Below, piece by piece: positions 1-8,072 of a stretch of 9,156 nt of DNA. The stretch is from Alphaproteobacteria bacterium MarineAlpha9_Bin7. Lineage in GTDB: Bacteria > Pseudomonadota > Alphaproteobacteria > UBA7887. The stretch lies in NCBI GenBank assembly GCA_002938115.1, contig PTKD01000065.1, forward strand, positions 1 through 9,156, written 5' to 3'. How positions within the stretch are numbered: position 1 is the first letter of the stretch; every line of letters begins with the position of its first letter. Both the position numbers and the translations under genes were made by a program. The notes beneath the pieces were generated by a model. The model worked only from the letters and a program-made list of their open reading frames with translations. It had not been told where the DNA came from and did no database searches.

Positions 1-170
1 CAAATAGCGACGCTCTTCTGATATTTTATGAATTCCAAAGTAGCAGTTCAGGGGCCGTGATAATCCGTTACCAAGAAGGGGGCACCCAAGACGACGACTT
101 CAATGGAGAGCTCAGCATAGTTGGAATTTTTGAGAACGTATCTGATTTTGAGAATGTGAACGTAATTTAA
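1..170 (+). CDS. C-terminal end of a large secreted protein, candidate type I secretion substrate (5' partial)
   Basis: The frame whose first full codon is at position 3 is open for 55 codons and ends at TAA 168-170; the start lies outside the window. The residues read NSDALLIFYEFQSSSSGAVI, then an acidic QEGGTQDDDFNGEL stretch, then IVGIFENVSDFENVNVI at the C-terminus. Alternating hydrophobic/beta-type sequence, Asp/Asn/Gly-rich loops and a final string of short hydrophobic residues are typical of the uncleaved C-terminal secretion signal of type I substrates (RTX or VCBS/cadherin-type giant proteins). No RTX nonapeptide falls in this short piece. A TolC-family gene and a type I ABC exporter follow within 2.5 kb, which supports the role by context. 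That it is coding is fairly sure; that it is the exporter's substrate is inference. Confidence 0.6.
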   Translation, partial: NSDALLIFYEFQSSSSGAVIIRYQEGGTQDDDFNGELSIVGIFENVSDFENVNVI

Positions 171-192
171 CCAGACAAACATGTCGGGTTTT
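171..192 (+). terminator. Putative rho-independent terminator of the partial secreted-protein gene
   Basis: Directly after the TAA stop, CCAGACA (171-177) pairs with TGTCGGG (182-188) around an AACA loop. Six of seven positions pair, with one A-G mismatch, and TTTT (189-192) follows. Its position right after the stop and before the convergent TolC-family gene suits a terminator. The T run is short, so strength is uncertain. Confidence 0.5.
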
Positions 193-262
193 CAATATCC
201 ATGTTTTGGACGAAATATCAGACTGATGCTGCAGAAAATAGGAGGAGGGGCTTTAAAGAGAA

Positions 263-2122
263 TTAGTAGGACCACTGACGCTGAAAATTTGGATCGTCAC
301 TCACAAATTCATCTGACATTCCAACGATGACCCTGGCCAAAAGTTCGGTTGTTTCACTATCTATAGACGGGAGCGTTACCGGGTCAACCACTGGCGAAAC
401 ATACGTTGTCTCGATGTTGGCTGACTCTGTTTTTATTGGCTCTCTGTCCACAGGGACACGAGCAACCGGTTCGGGCTCCTGTGAGGCGGCTACCTTGGCA
501 GCAACATTTATTGGGGGCTCCGGTAATCTTGGATTATCGCTGTCATAGATATCAGTCGACAGTTTTGCGATTTTTGCTGCCGCCTCCGGCGCGGTTTTTA
601 GAGCCACCAGCTCCTCTTCAACCCGGGTCAGTGTTTCTACGCGAACTAATTGTGATTGTACTACGGGCTCGGCCGAGAGTTCCAATGCCGTCGCCGATTG
701 TTCACCTGTGGTTGGGGCTTTTGAAGCATCGTTCGGGTGCGATTTCACAACCTCGATTTGTGTAAAGTCGGGCTGTTCTTCTGGCTCGGTTTCCTGTTCG
801 CTGTACTTACTTCCAGTCGGGAGAGAGGCCGTTTCACTTGTTTCGACCGCTTCGATGCCTAGGTCCCCCATGATGAATAACAATGTGTACGCAGCAATTG
901 CAATCTGAGAGTTTGCGGCTGCGGCGTCTGATAGAGCGTTAATTTCCGCTGTTTCCCCGCTGAGCACATCAATCAACGATCTGGTACCCAAACGCCTCTC
1001 TTCGCGAGCCAATGCTAAAAATTCAGCAGCAATGTTTGCTTGATTTTCCAAGAAACCGGCGTTTTTGCGAGTAATCTCAAACTGTTCAAAAGTATTTTTT
1101 GCCTGTTCTTCGACCAAGTTTGTGGCGTCCTGTAGTTGATTGGACGTGGCTATGTAGTTGAGCTTACTGGCGTTAACACTGTTAAAAGCCGCTCCGGCCA
1201 CGTTGAAATTATATTTCAACTCAACTTTGGCAATCCATTCATTGGTATCGCCCCTAATGCCAGACACGTTAGCTTTTTTCTTGCCGTCAAAAATCAAATT
1301 TAAGTCTGGCCGATATTGTGTGGCCTTTATTTGTTTGAGACTAACCCGAGCCACCTCCTCGGCACTTCGCAACGAGTTGATCTGGAAGTTATTTTCGAGT
1401 GCCAACTCCACGCATTCTTCCTTGCTTATTGGTATTCTGCTTACTGGTAGAAGTATATCCGGCAAGGCTTCCATATCAGCAGGCTCGTAGCCGAATACCG
1501 CCCGATACCTGTTGATTGCTTGGCCCAACGTGCCTTCAGCTAAAGTAAGACGAGCTTCGGCGCCCGCCAGTTGTATCTTTGCCTGTAACACGTCTGTCGA
1601 CAGGCCTGCTCCCTTAGCAACTCTGGCGTCTTCCAGTTGCGCCTGCTCTTTGATGTTGGAAACTGACCGGCGCGCATACTTTTCGATTACCGACGACGAA
1701 CGTAAATTAATAGTCGCGGTAACCGCTTCCAAAATAATCGATTGTACCGTTTGCTCTAAACTCAGCTTTCCCTGCTCAACCTGCAGCCGCGAGATGTGTA
1801 TGGCGCTACCTTTTACATCCCACACATCCATCGGCTGGGTAATTGTCATGTCCGCCTCGCTGATAGCGATGCCGGTATCGAGGGTGCCTTCCGCGTTTTT
1901 TCTTGATTCATGGCCCTGCAGTGCAGTCAGGCTTACCTCAGGCCAATAAGCCTTTTTTGAGACTGCGAGACCCTCGCCTAATGAATCGACTACGGCCTTT
2001 GTCGCAAGTATTCTTTTGTGCGTCTTGACTAAATCTTGGAGTTGTTCAGTAAAAGTCTCAGCATAAACCGGCGTGCCCATAAACAAAAACAACAGGCACG
2101 GGAGAAAAATCCTGTATCTCAT
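263..2122 (-). CDS. TolC-family outer membrane protein of a type I secretion/efflux system, with a long C-terminal extension
   Basis: Outer-membrane and periplasmic channel of a tripartite export system. The 619-residue product starts with a Sec signal peptide (MRYRIFLPC, hydrophobic core, probable cleavage after PVYA at residue 21). Two outer-membrane-efflux repeats follow, at about residues 24-215 and 235-422. The first holds ITQP at 94-97 and ends near YRAVFGYEP (206-214). The second holds RPDLNL (271-276) and the conserved helix motif RRLGTRSLIDVLSGETAEINAL (residues 376-397; LGTRSLIDVL is the core), ending with AAYTLLFIMGDLG. Typical TolC/LapE proteins stop about here. This one continues for some 195 residues rich in Pro, Glu, Val and Ala, ending DDPNFQRQWSY. 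The ATG at 2120-2122 places the signal peptide correctly, with a G-rich stretch (GGGGACGGGA) upstream. The gene is divergent from the type I ABC exporter and convergent with the candidate substrate gene. Family is very sure; tail function is unknown. Confidence 0.93.
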   Translation of the reverse strand: MRYRIFLPCLLFLFMGTPVYAETFTEQLQDLVKTHKRILATKAVVDSLGEGLAVSKKAYWPEVSLTALQGHESRKNAEGTLDTGIAISEADMTITQPMDVWDVKGSAIHISRLQVEQGKLSLEQTVQSIILEAVTATINLRSSSVIEKYARRSVSNIKEQAQLEDARVAKGAGLSTDVLQAKIQLAGAEARLTLAEGTLGQAINRYRAVFGYEPADMEALPDILLPVSRIPISKEECVELALENNFQINSLRSAEEVARVSLKQIKATQYRPDLNLIFDGKKKANVSGIRGDTNEWIAKVELKYNFNVAGAAFNSVNASKLNYIATSNQLQDATNLVEEQAKNTFEQFEITRKNAGFLENQANIAAEFLALAREERRLGTRSLIDVLSGETAEINALSDAAAANSQIAIAAYTLLFIMGDLGIEAVETSETASLPTGSKYSEQETEPEEQPDFTQIEVVKSHPNDASKAPTTGEQSATALELSAEPVVQSQLVRVETLTRVEEELVALKTAPEAAAKIAKLSTDIYDSDNPRLPEPPINVAAKVAASQEPEPVARVPVDREPIKTESANIETTYVSPVVDPVTLPSIDSETTELLARVIVGMSDEFVSDDPNFQRQWSY

Positions 2123-2456
2123 GAAAATCCCGTCCCCACGCTTTGAAGGAAGTCCACTTTCTGCTAACGACCCTTGGGTGGCGTATCATATGTGTTGTGG
2201 TTTGACAAGATTAGGCATTTTCTCACCAATAATAACGAGATGCGTCTTTCACGAAAGTGCAGTATTAGTAGTACGGCGATTGGCATATTGGTGCGCTGTT
2301 TTTGGCCGGATTTAGCAACATATGCCGCGGGAATGGTTGTCTAACACTTAGAAAACAGGACACCAAACATTTGCTTTCATTTCGCGCGTGACTCGATATT
2401 GGATGCATTGGTCTCTCCATCGACACATTTTACCGTTGCTTTTGAGTGTTTTTCCT
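2123..2456. promoter_or_regulatory. Divergent intergenic region between the TolC-family and ABC exporter genes
   Basis: This 334-bp spacer has no convincing gene and must hold the promoters for both divergent genes. On the plus strand a perfect -35 hexamer TTGACA lies at 2202-2207, but the AT-rich -10 candidates downstream (AATAAT at 2228-2233, 20-bp spacing) are poorly spaced. On the minus strand a -10-like TATGAT (complement of 2185-2190) faces the TolC-family gene without a good -35. A short inverted repeat CTTTC-AC-GAAAG lies at 2246-2257. The exact promoters cannot be assigned by eye. Confidence 0.4.
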
Positions 2457-4091
2457 ATGATAGAAATTATTAAAATATACTTATCGAAACCAGTCGTTTT
2501 CTTTGAAATGGTAATATTGACCTTATTTGCCAATGTTTTTGCTCTGATACCTCCAATTTTCGTTATTCTCGTCTTCAACCGTTACATCTCCTCTGGAGTA
2601 AATGCGACTCTAATTACTTTGAGTATTGGCGCAATTATTTCTGTAATATTTGAATTTTTGTTCAGGAGGGCTCGACACCATTTTGCCGAGCAATTGGTGG
2701 AACAAAAATTTATGAATCAGGATAAACAAATATATGATTCCATAACAAAGGCCCAATACTTGCCAATTCACAGTGCTGATCCAAGCCAATTGAGATCCTA
2801 TTTTGGGATGTCTGACACATTGAAGACAGTATATTCTGCCTCTAATCTTTCACTTTTCTTAGACGTCCCATTTGCATTCTTATTCATTGCGGCTATTTAC
2901 TTCATTAGCCCAATGTTATCTATTATTACTTTAATTTTTATAATTATTACTTTCTTTCTAATAATGATTTTTAATATATCACTAAGAAAATCTGTTGGTG
3001 ATGAGCAACAAGTAAGGAATATTCGGTCCCAACTGATCGATACGGCGATTTTTTTCCCTGGAACTGTCCGTGCCTTTGACACCACGGACTCACAAAATTT
3101 GGCGTGGGAAAAATATACCCACGTTTTCCAAAAAATTCGGAAATACGTATCGAACAGGCAAAACCGAATTCAAACGATAGTAAGGTCCAGTTCTTCCATC
3201 TTGACGATTCTCATAATTTCCGTTGGAGCCACGATGGTCACGAAAGGGGTCTTGGATATAGGAGTCCTTATAGGCGCGAACATTTTGGCCGCGAGAGCAC
3301 TGCTACCAATTATCGGTTTGTCGCAGCAGGTTGAAAGCTGGGCAAGAACAAAAGAAGCAAACAACACCATATCAAGAATCAATAAAGTTCCGCTGATGAG
3401 TCCTGACGGGACGGGGATTAATAAGGACGCAATTGAGTTAGAACTCAGAGACATTAGTTTTACTTATCCGTTCGCACATCTTCCGATATTTGATCGGCTA
3501 AACATCACCGTGGGCCCAGGTGAAATTTTATGTGTATACGGCGGGAATGGTACCGGCAAAACTACCCTTGCAAAAATGTTGTGTGGGTTAATGTTGCCGA
3601 GTAGCGGAGATATATTTGTTGATGGAATAAATTTACAACAAATATCATCGACGTGGTGGTTCAACAAAATTGTGTATCTTCCTCAGGAGCCAGATTTTAT
3701 CAATGACACTCTTAGGAATAATTTTTCCACGTACGATCCCGACTTAGGTGCCAACGATATTCATCAGTTATTGAAACGCGTGGATCTTCTGGCACTTACG
3801 GACGAAAACCCTGAAGGCTTAGATCAAAAGATCAAGAATAACGGGCGGAGACTTTCTCTAGGCGTGCGTCGGAGACTAGCGTTGGCGCGAGCTCTATGCC
3901 ATGACGGCGTGTTAGCAATTTTGGATGAACCAACGGAAGGGATGGATCCAAAAGGCGCATCTATCGTTTATAACGTAATGAATGAATTAGTAGAACGTAA
4001 GTGCACGATGGTCGTATTTTCGCATGATCGAAATATTGTTCGTGGTGCACATCATTTTCTCAACCTTGGTGAGAAGAAAGTGCTTTCTTAA
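2457..4091 (+). CDS. Type I secretion system ABC transporter (permease fused to ATPase)
   Basis: Inner-membrane exporter that would drive ATP-dependent, one-step secretion of a C-terminally signalled protein through a periplasmic adaptor and a TolC-type channel. From the ATG at 2457 (545 aa) an ABC type-1 membrane domain occupies about residues 15-285, with hydrophobic segments near 15-41, 49-70, 132-152, 153-174, 245-262 and 263-283. The motif ANVFALIPPIFVILVFNRY lies in TM1. The ATPase domain follows at about 325-545: Walker A GGNGTGKTT (362-370), Q-loop LPQEP (Q410), signature LSLGV (466-470) in place of LSGGQ, Walker B LAILDEP with catalytic Glu491, and H-loop His523. There is no C39 peptidase domain, so no double-glycine leader cleavage is expected. 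A longer form starting at GTG 2388 is open but has no ribosome-binding site and adds an atypical Trp/His-rich leader, so ATG 2457 is preferred. The membrane-domain half is very AT-rich. Confidence 0.92.
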   Translation: MIEIIKIYLSKPVVFFEMVILTLFANVFALIPPIFVILVFNRYISSGVNATLITLSIGAIISVIFEFLFRRARHHFAEQLVEQKFMNQDKQIYDSITKAQYLPIHSADPSQLRSYFGMSDTLKTVYSASNLSLFLDVPFAFLFIAAIYFISPMLSIITLIFIIITFFLIMIFNISLRKSVGDEQQVRNIRSQLIDTAIFFPGTVRAFDTTDSQNLAWEKYTHVFQKIRKYVSNRQNRIQTIVRSSSSILTILIISVGATMVTKGVLDIGVLIGANILAARALLPIIGLSQQVESWARTKEANNTISRINKVPLMSPDGTGINKDAIELELRDISFTYPFAHLPIFDRLNITVGPGEILCVYGGNGTGKTTLAKMLCGLMLPSSGDIFVDGINLQQISSTWWFNKIVYLPQEPDFINDTLRNNFSTYDPDLGANDIHQLLKRVDLLALTDENPEGLDQKIKNNGRRLSLGVRRRLALARALCHDGVLAILDEPTEGMDPKGASIVYNVMNELVERKCTMVVFSHDRNIVRGAHHFLNLGEKKVLS

Positions 4092-4273
4092 CTTTTACAA
4101 TTTGTATTTTTGTATTTCTAAAGGCCTTTCCGAAATGTGCTGGTCTCGTTCGTTTAGTAATATAGGCACCACCCGTACGTTTTGTGGGGAACTAACCCAT
4201 AAAGGTATGGGCCTTGAAATCTGAATGTTTTGTGGTGGATGATCTTTAAATTGGATCCGGTCAGTATATTAGA
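4092..4273. other. Intergenic spacer between the ABC exporter and hyuA
   Basis: No gene is supported in these 182 bp. After the exporter stop there is a T-rich stretch containing a perfect tandem 8-mer TTGTATTT (4102-4109 and 4110-4117) and a 10-bp palindrome AAAGGCCTTT (4120-4129). A small perfect hairpin CCCATA-AAGG-TATGGG lies at 4196-4211 but lacks a T run. A weak sigma70-like pair TTGAAA (4214-4219) and GATGAT (4238-4243, 18-bp spacing) could serve hyuA. The hyuA start at 4274 has no clear Shine-Dalgarno sequence. Confidence 0.3.
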
Positions 4274-6355
4274 ATGAAATCCATAACGCGTCTTAGCATC
4301 GATATTGGCGGTACTTTTACGGATTTGGCGCTAGAAGTCAGTGGCAGACAGTTTTCCCATAAGCTTCTAACTACACCTCGTGCGCCCGAACGAGCGGTAC
4401 TAGATGGTGCACGCAGCATTTTGGATGAAGCAGGAATACGGCCTGATTCACTTTCTCTAATTATTCACGGTACGACGCTTGCGACCAACGCAATCATTGA
4501 AAGAAAGGGTGCGCGGACTGCTCTGTTGGTGACAGAGGGTTTTCGAGATTCGGTCGAAATGGCTTACGAAAATCGATTTGAACAATACGACCTTGGTGTC
4601 GAACGTCCGAAACCTCTGGTGCCTCGTTATTTGCGATGGCCAGTGTCGGAACGTATGGGTCCGGCTGGACAGGTCTGGGCAGCTTTAGATGAGAATAGTG
4701 TTCGGGCATTATTGCCCAAATTAGAGGCGGAGAGAATCGAGAGTGTTGCAGTCGGTTTTTTACACGCTTACGCGAATCCTACCAACGAACGGCGTGCAGC
4801 TGAGATCATATCAGAGGCACGGCCGGATCTATCGATCAGTATTTCTTCTGATGTGTGTCCCGAAGTGCGAGAATATGAACGCTTGTCTACTACCTGTGCG
4901 AATGCATACGTACAGCCGTTGATGGCACGTTATTTATCAGAACTTGAGGCCGGTCTAAAAAGTATTGGAGCGGATTGTCCATTACTGTTGATGATGTCCA
5001 GTGGAGGAGTGACCACGCTTGAAACAGGAATCGATTTTCCGATCAGGTTGGTAGACTCTGGCCCCGCAGGGGGGGCGATTTTGGCTTGCGACATTGCTGC
5101 GATTTGTGGTGTTCCCAATGCCCTTTCATTTGACATGGGCGGTACGACTGCAAAAATTTGTTTGATCGACAATGGCGTGGCCCAAACTTCGCGAGGCTTT
5201 GAAATCGCACGGGCATATCGCCACAGCCGTGGAAGCGGTTTGCCGATTAGAATTCCAGTTGTTGAGATGGTGGAAATAGGCGCAGGTGGTGGGTCGATCG
5301 CGACAGTCGACGGAATGCGTCGGATTAACGTGGGCCCCGAAAGTGCGGGCGCGGATCCGGGACCCGCTTGTTACGGTCTTGGTGCTCTGACCGCTACCGT
5401 GACCGACGCTGATGTGCAGCTTGGTCGCGTGGATCCAAAATATTTTGCAGGCGGCACGGTTCGTCTTCTACCTGACAAATCATCTGAGGTGCTCTCAAAA
5501 AATATCGGTGCTTCGCTGGAGGTTAATGATGTCGAATCGGCTTGCATGGTGGTTGAGATTGTAAACGAGAACATGGCCAACGCCGCAAGAGTCCACGCGG
5601 TGGAGCGTGGTAAGGACATGACGGGCCGGGCTATGATAGCCTTCGGTGGTGCGGCCCCTTTGCATGCTGTGCGGATGGCAGAAAAATTGGGTTTGGATCA
5701 GGTGATAGTGCCTACGGGTGCGGGGGTCGGATCGGCCATTGGTTTTCTTCGTGCTCCTATTTCTTATGAGGTGGTACGTAGTCGTTTCACTCGTTTGAAC
5801 GATTTTGAATTGAGAGCCGTCAATGAAATGATTTCGGATATGCAGACCGAAGCACGGCGGGTAGTCCGCCTTGGAATTACTAAGGGGGAGCTTACGGAGC
5901 GTCGTACGGCAGATATGCGCTACGTCGGCCAAGGCCACGAAATTAGTGTGCAAGTGCCGACACGGCCTTTAAGGTCGGCAGATATAAAATTATTGCAAAA
6001 AAGTTTTGATCAGTCCTATCAGCAGCAATATGGCCGTATAATACCAGGAATTGACATCGAGATTCTGAGTTGGACGGTCACGGTGTCACGTCCTATTGAA
6101 TTGCCAAAGCTTGCTCCTGAGCCTGAGGTGCTGGTGACGCCATCAGCCAATAGCGTTCGCCAGGTTATCGACTCGGCAAGTGGGAAGGTGGTTGATTACC
6201 CAGTCTATGCTCGTGCAAAGTTAAAACCAGGAATGGAGATTAAGGGACCAGCATTGATTGTTGAAGACGAAACAACCACCGTTGTATCTCCGCACTTCGA
6301 CGTCAACATAAACTCAGTCGGTTATATTATCCTCAACCGGCGAGAAACAGGTTAG
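4274..6355 (+). CDS. hyuA: Hydantoinase/oxoprolinase family protein, HyuA-type ATP-binding subunit
   Basis: Cytoplasmic ATP-dependent subunit of the family containing N-methylhydantoinase A, the 5-oxoprolinase N-terminal half and acetone/acetophenone carboxylase subunits. In characterised members it activates an amide, lactam or carbonyl substrate by phosphorylation. The 693-residue length is normal. The N-terminal Hydant_A_N domain begins with the phosphate-binding motif DIGGTFTD (10-17) and has HGTTLATN at 65-72. The Hydantoinase_A core holds DSGPAGG (261-267), a second ATPase-type motif FDMGGTT (286-292), EIGAGGGSIA (334-343), a GPESAGADPGPACYG segment (354-368) and FGGAAPLHA (457-465). 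The C-terminal domain ends with GPALIVEDETTTVV (658-671). The ATG at 4274 leaves the usual nine residues before DIGGTFTD, which fixes the start. hyuB follows 7 bp after the stop, so the two are surely co-transcribed. Family is very sure; substrate is not determinable. Confidence 0.95.
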   Translation: MKSITRLSIDIGGTFTDLALEVSGRQFSHKLLTTPRAPERAVLDGARSILDEAGIRPDSLSLIIHGTTLATNAIIERKGARTALLVTEGFRDSVEMAYENRFEQYDLGVERPKPLVPRYLRWPVSERMGPAGQVWAALDENSVRALLPKLEAERIESVAVGFLHAYANPTNERRAAEIISEARPDLSISISSDVCPEVREYERLSTTCANAYVQPLMARYLSELEAGLKSIGADCPLLLMMSSGGVTTLETGIDFPIRLVDSGPAGGAILACDIAAICGVPNALSFDMGGTTAKICLIDNGVAQTSRGFEIARAYRHSRGSGLPIRIPVVEMVEIGAGGGSIATVDGMRRINVGPESAGADPGPACYGLGALTATVTDADVQLGRVDPKYFAGGTVRLLPDKSSEVLSKNIGASLEVNDVESACMVVEIVNENMANAARVHAVERGKDMTGRAMIAFGGAAPLHAVRMAEKLGLDQVIVPTGAGVGSAIGFLRAPISYEVVRSRFTRLNDFELRAVNEMISDMQTEARRVVRLGITKGELTERRTADMRYVGQGHEISVQVPTRPLRSADIKLLQKSFDQSYQQQYGRIIPGIDIEILSWTVTVSRPIELPKLAPEPEVLVTPSANSVRQVIDSASGKVVDYPVYARAKLKPGMEIKGPALIVEDETTTVVSPHFDVNINSVGYIILNRRETG

Positions 6356-6362
6356 TGACTAC

Positions 6363-8072
6363 ATGATGGCCCAGGACAGCAAATTATTATCGTTAAGACA
6401 TCAGATTATGTGGGATCGAATGATTGCTACCGTAGAGGAGCAAGCACAAACTCTCATTAGAACGGCTTTTTCGAATACCGTACGCGAGGCGGGAGACTTG
6501 TCTGCTGGCGTGTTTGATCTCAAAGGCAGGATGATAGCGCAGGCGGTGACAGGTACGCCAGGTCATGTGAACGCTATGGCGGCGTCGGTGGGTCATTTTA
6601 TTGCCAAGTATCCGCTTAAGCAGATGGAAGAGGGCGACGTTTACATAACCAATGATCCTTGGCTGGCAACTGGGCATTTGCACGATTTCACCGTCGTCAC
6701 TCCGGCTTTTCGGGATGGCAAAGTTGTGGCCCTGTTCGCATCTACTTGCCACGTGGTGGATGTCGGGGGACTGGGCTTCGGGCCAGATGGGCGGCAGGTT
6801 TATGAGGAAGGTATCTATTTACCGATATTGCCGCTCGCGAAGCGGGGTGAGATGAATAAAACCTTGCTGGATATTGTGCGTGCAAATGTGAGAGAGCCCC
6901 TATTGTTGGAGGGTGATTTCTTTTCATTGGTGGCCTGTAACGAAACAGGATTGCACCGTCTTCAGGAAATGATGAACGAATTTGAATTAGATGAAATCGA
7001 CTCTCTGTCGGATTTGATCCTTGAACGTTCGGCTACGGCGATGCTTGAGGAAATTCAAAAATTGCCTTTTGGTACATATCGCCACTCGATGAGAATTGAT
7101 GGTTACGAGAATGAAGTGGATCTGGTGGCGGCCATGACTATCGGAAGCAATGGCATCGATGTAGATTTCACCGGCACATCGGTGGTATCGGAATACGGCA
7201 TCAACGTACCTCTGCCATATACGCAAGCGTACGCCTCATTTGGTGTTAGATGCTTAGTAGGTCCGATGGTGCCAAATAATGCGGGGTCTCTCGGGCCTGT
7301 GCGAGTAAACGCTCCGCTGGGCTCAATACTTAACGCTCCACCACCATGTGCGGTAGCTGCGCGCCATGCTATTGGTCAGATGCTGCCAGATGTGATGCTT
7401 GGTTGTCTGGACCAAGCTATTCCCAATCGTGCTCCGGCTGAGGGCACATCCTGCCTTTGGAATTTTGTCCTTTATGGTGGGCATGGGATCGGTGGCGGAG
7501 GCTTTAGCAATGCCACCCCGTTCACAGTTACCATGTTTCACAATGGTGGCACTGGCGCACGTCCTGATAAAGACGGTTTGTCTGCTACATCGTACCCGTC
7601 AGGCGTCCGTAACACTCCGGTAGAAATTAATGAGTCCATTGCGCCGGTCCGAGTATGGCGCAAAGAATATAGAACTGATTCTGGTGGTGCTGGTCGATTC
7701 CGTGGCGGTCTCGGGCAAGTTATGGAAATCAGTAATGCAGAGGGCGCACCTTTTGCGCTGTCTTCCATGTTTGATCGAGTGGATCATGCTCCACGTGGGC
7801 GAGCCGGAGGTTCCGCTGGTTCTTGCGGCAGAGTTAGCCTGAAGTCGGGAAAATTGGTTCCACCGAAGGGTCGCACGCCAATCCCCGGCAATGAACGTCT
7901 TGTCCTTGAAATGCCCGGTGGTGGCGGTCATGGGTCTCCAATTGAGCGCGACACTGATCTTATTGAGATAGATCTTCGCGATGGCCTCGTAACCCGAGAA
8001 TCTGCTGAACGTATATACGGTGTAACGGTGGATGAAAATGGGTTGGTCACACGACCAACCACCTCTAACTAG
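6363..8072 (+). CDS. hyuB: Hydantoinase B/oxoprolinase family protein, HyuB-type subunit
   Basis: Partner of HyuA and equivalent of the C-terminal half of 5-oxoprolinase. In the family it completes hydrolysis or carboxylation of the phosphorylated intermediate. The 569-residue product is full length. Hallmarks in order are LSAGVFDLKGRMIAQ (46-60), ITNDPWLATGHLHDF (95-109), HVVDVGG (130-136), EEGI (148-151), VPLPYTQAYA (282-291), NAGSLGPVRV (306-315), APPPCAVAARH (325-335), PAEGT (358-362), YPSGVRNTPVEINE (411-424), a KEYRTDSGGAGRFRGGLGQ region (434-452), and PGGGGHGSPIERD (518-530) before the usual C-terminal YGV segment. The start is ATGATG at 6363, with no strong Shine-Dalgarno, so translation may be coupled to hyuA. 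No small third subunit such as the acetone carboxylase gamma chain follows. A perfect hairpin is embedded in the last codons. Confidence 0.95.
   Translation: MMAQDSKLLSLRHQIMWDRMIATVEEQAQTLIRTAFSNTVREAGDLSAGVFDLKGRMIAQAVTGTPGHVNAMAASVGHFIAKYPLKQMEEGDVYITNDPWLATGHLHDFTVVTPAFRDGKVVALFASTCHVVDVGGLGFGPDGRQVYEEGIYLPILPLAKRGEMNKTLLDIVRANVREPLLLEGDFFSLVACNETGLHRLQEMMNEFELDEIDSLSDLILERSATAMLEEIQKLPFGTYRHSMRIDGYENEVDLVAAMTIGSNGIDVDFTGTSVVSEYGINVPLPYTQAYASFGVRCLVGPMVPNNAGSLGPVRVNAPLGSILNAPPPCAVAARHAIGQMLPDVMLGCLDQAIPNRAPAEGTSCLWNFVLYGGHGIGGGGFSNATPFTVTMFHNGGTGARPDKDGLSATSYPSGVRNTPVEINESIAPVRVWRKEYRTDSGGAGRFRGGLGQVMEISNAEGAPFALSSMFDRVDHAPRGRAGGSAGSCGRVSLKSGKLVPPKGRTPIPGNERLVLEMPGGGGHGSPIERDTDLIEIDLRDGLVTRESAERIYGVTVDENGLVTRPTTSN
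8041..8060 (-). terminator. Perfect 8-bp hairpin in the 3' end of hyuB, probable terminator for the convergent aldolase transcript
   Basis: GGTTGGTC (8041-8048) and GACCAACC (8053-8060) form a perfect stem around an ACAC loop, inside the last codons of hyuB and 16 bp beyond the stop of the convergent aldolase gene. Read on the minus strand, the stem is followed by CATTTTC, a short T run. On the plus strand no T run follows. It therefore fits best as terminator of the minus-strand gene and may slow both transcripts. Confidence 0.5.

Noticed and set aside
327..908. Several plus-strand open frames opposite the TolC-family C-terminal tail
   Set aside because: They are antisense to a continuous 619-codon gene and arise from its low-complexity, Pro/Glu-rich codon pattern. 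None has a convincing start signal.
2388..2456. Upstream GTG start that would lengthen the ABC exporter by 23 residues
   Set aside because: There is no ribosome-binding site near it, and the extra Trp/His-rich leader is unlike the usual start of peptidase-less exporters, which begin about 20-25 residues before the ANVFAL motif as ATG 2457 does.
4196..4211. Perfect CCCATA-AAGG-TATGGG hairpin before hyuA
   Set aside because: The stem is only 6 bp with three A-T/T-A pairs and no T run follows. It is too weak and too far from the exporter stop to call a terminator or riboswitch.
4024..4224. 66-codon plus-strand open frame across the exporter stop
   Set aside because: It overlaps the conserved H-loop end of the exporter in another frame and has no ribosome-binding site or recognisable content.
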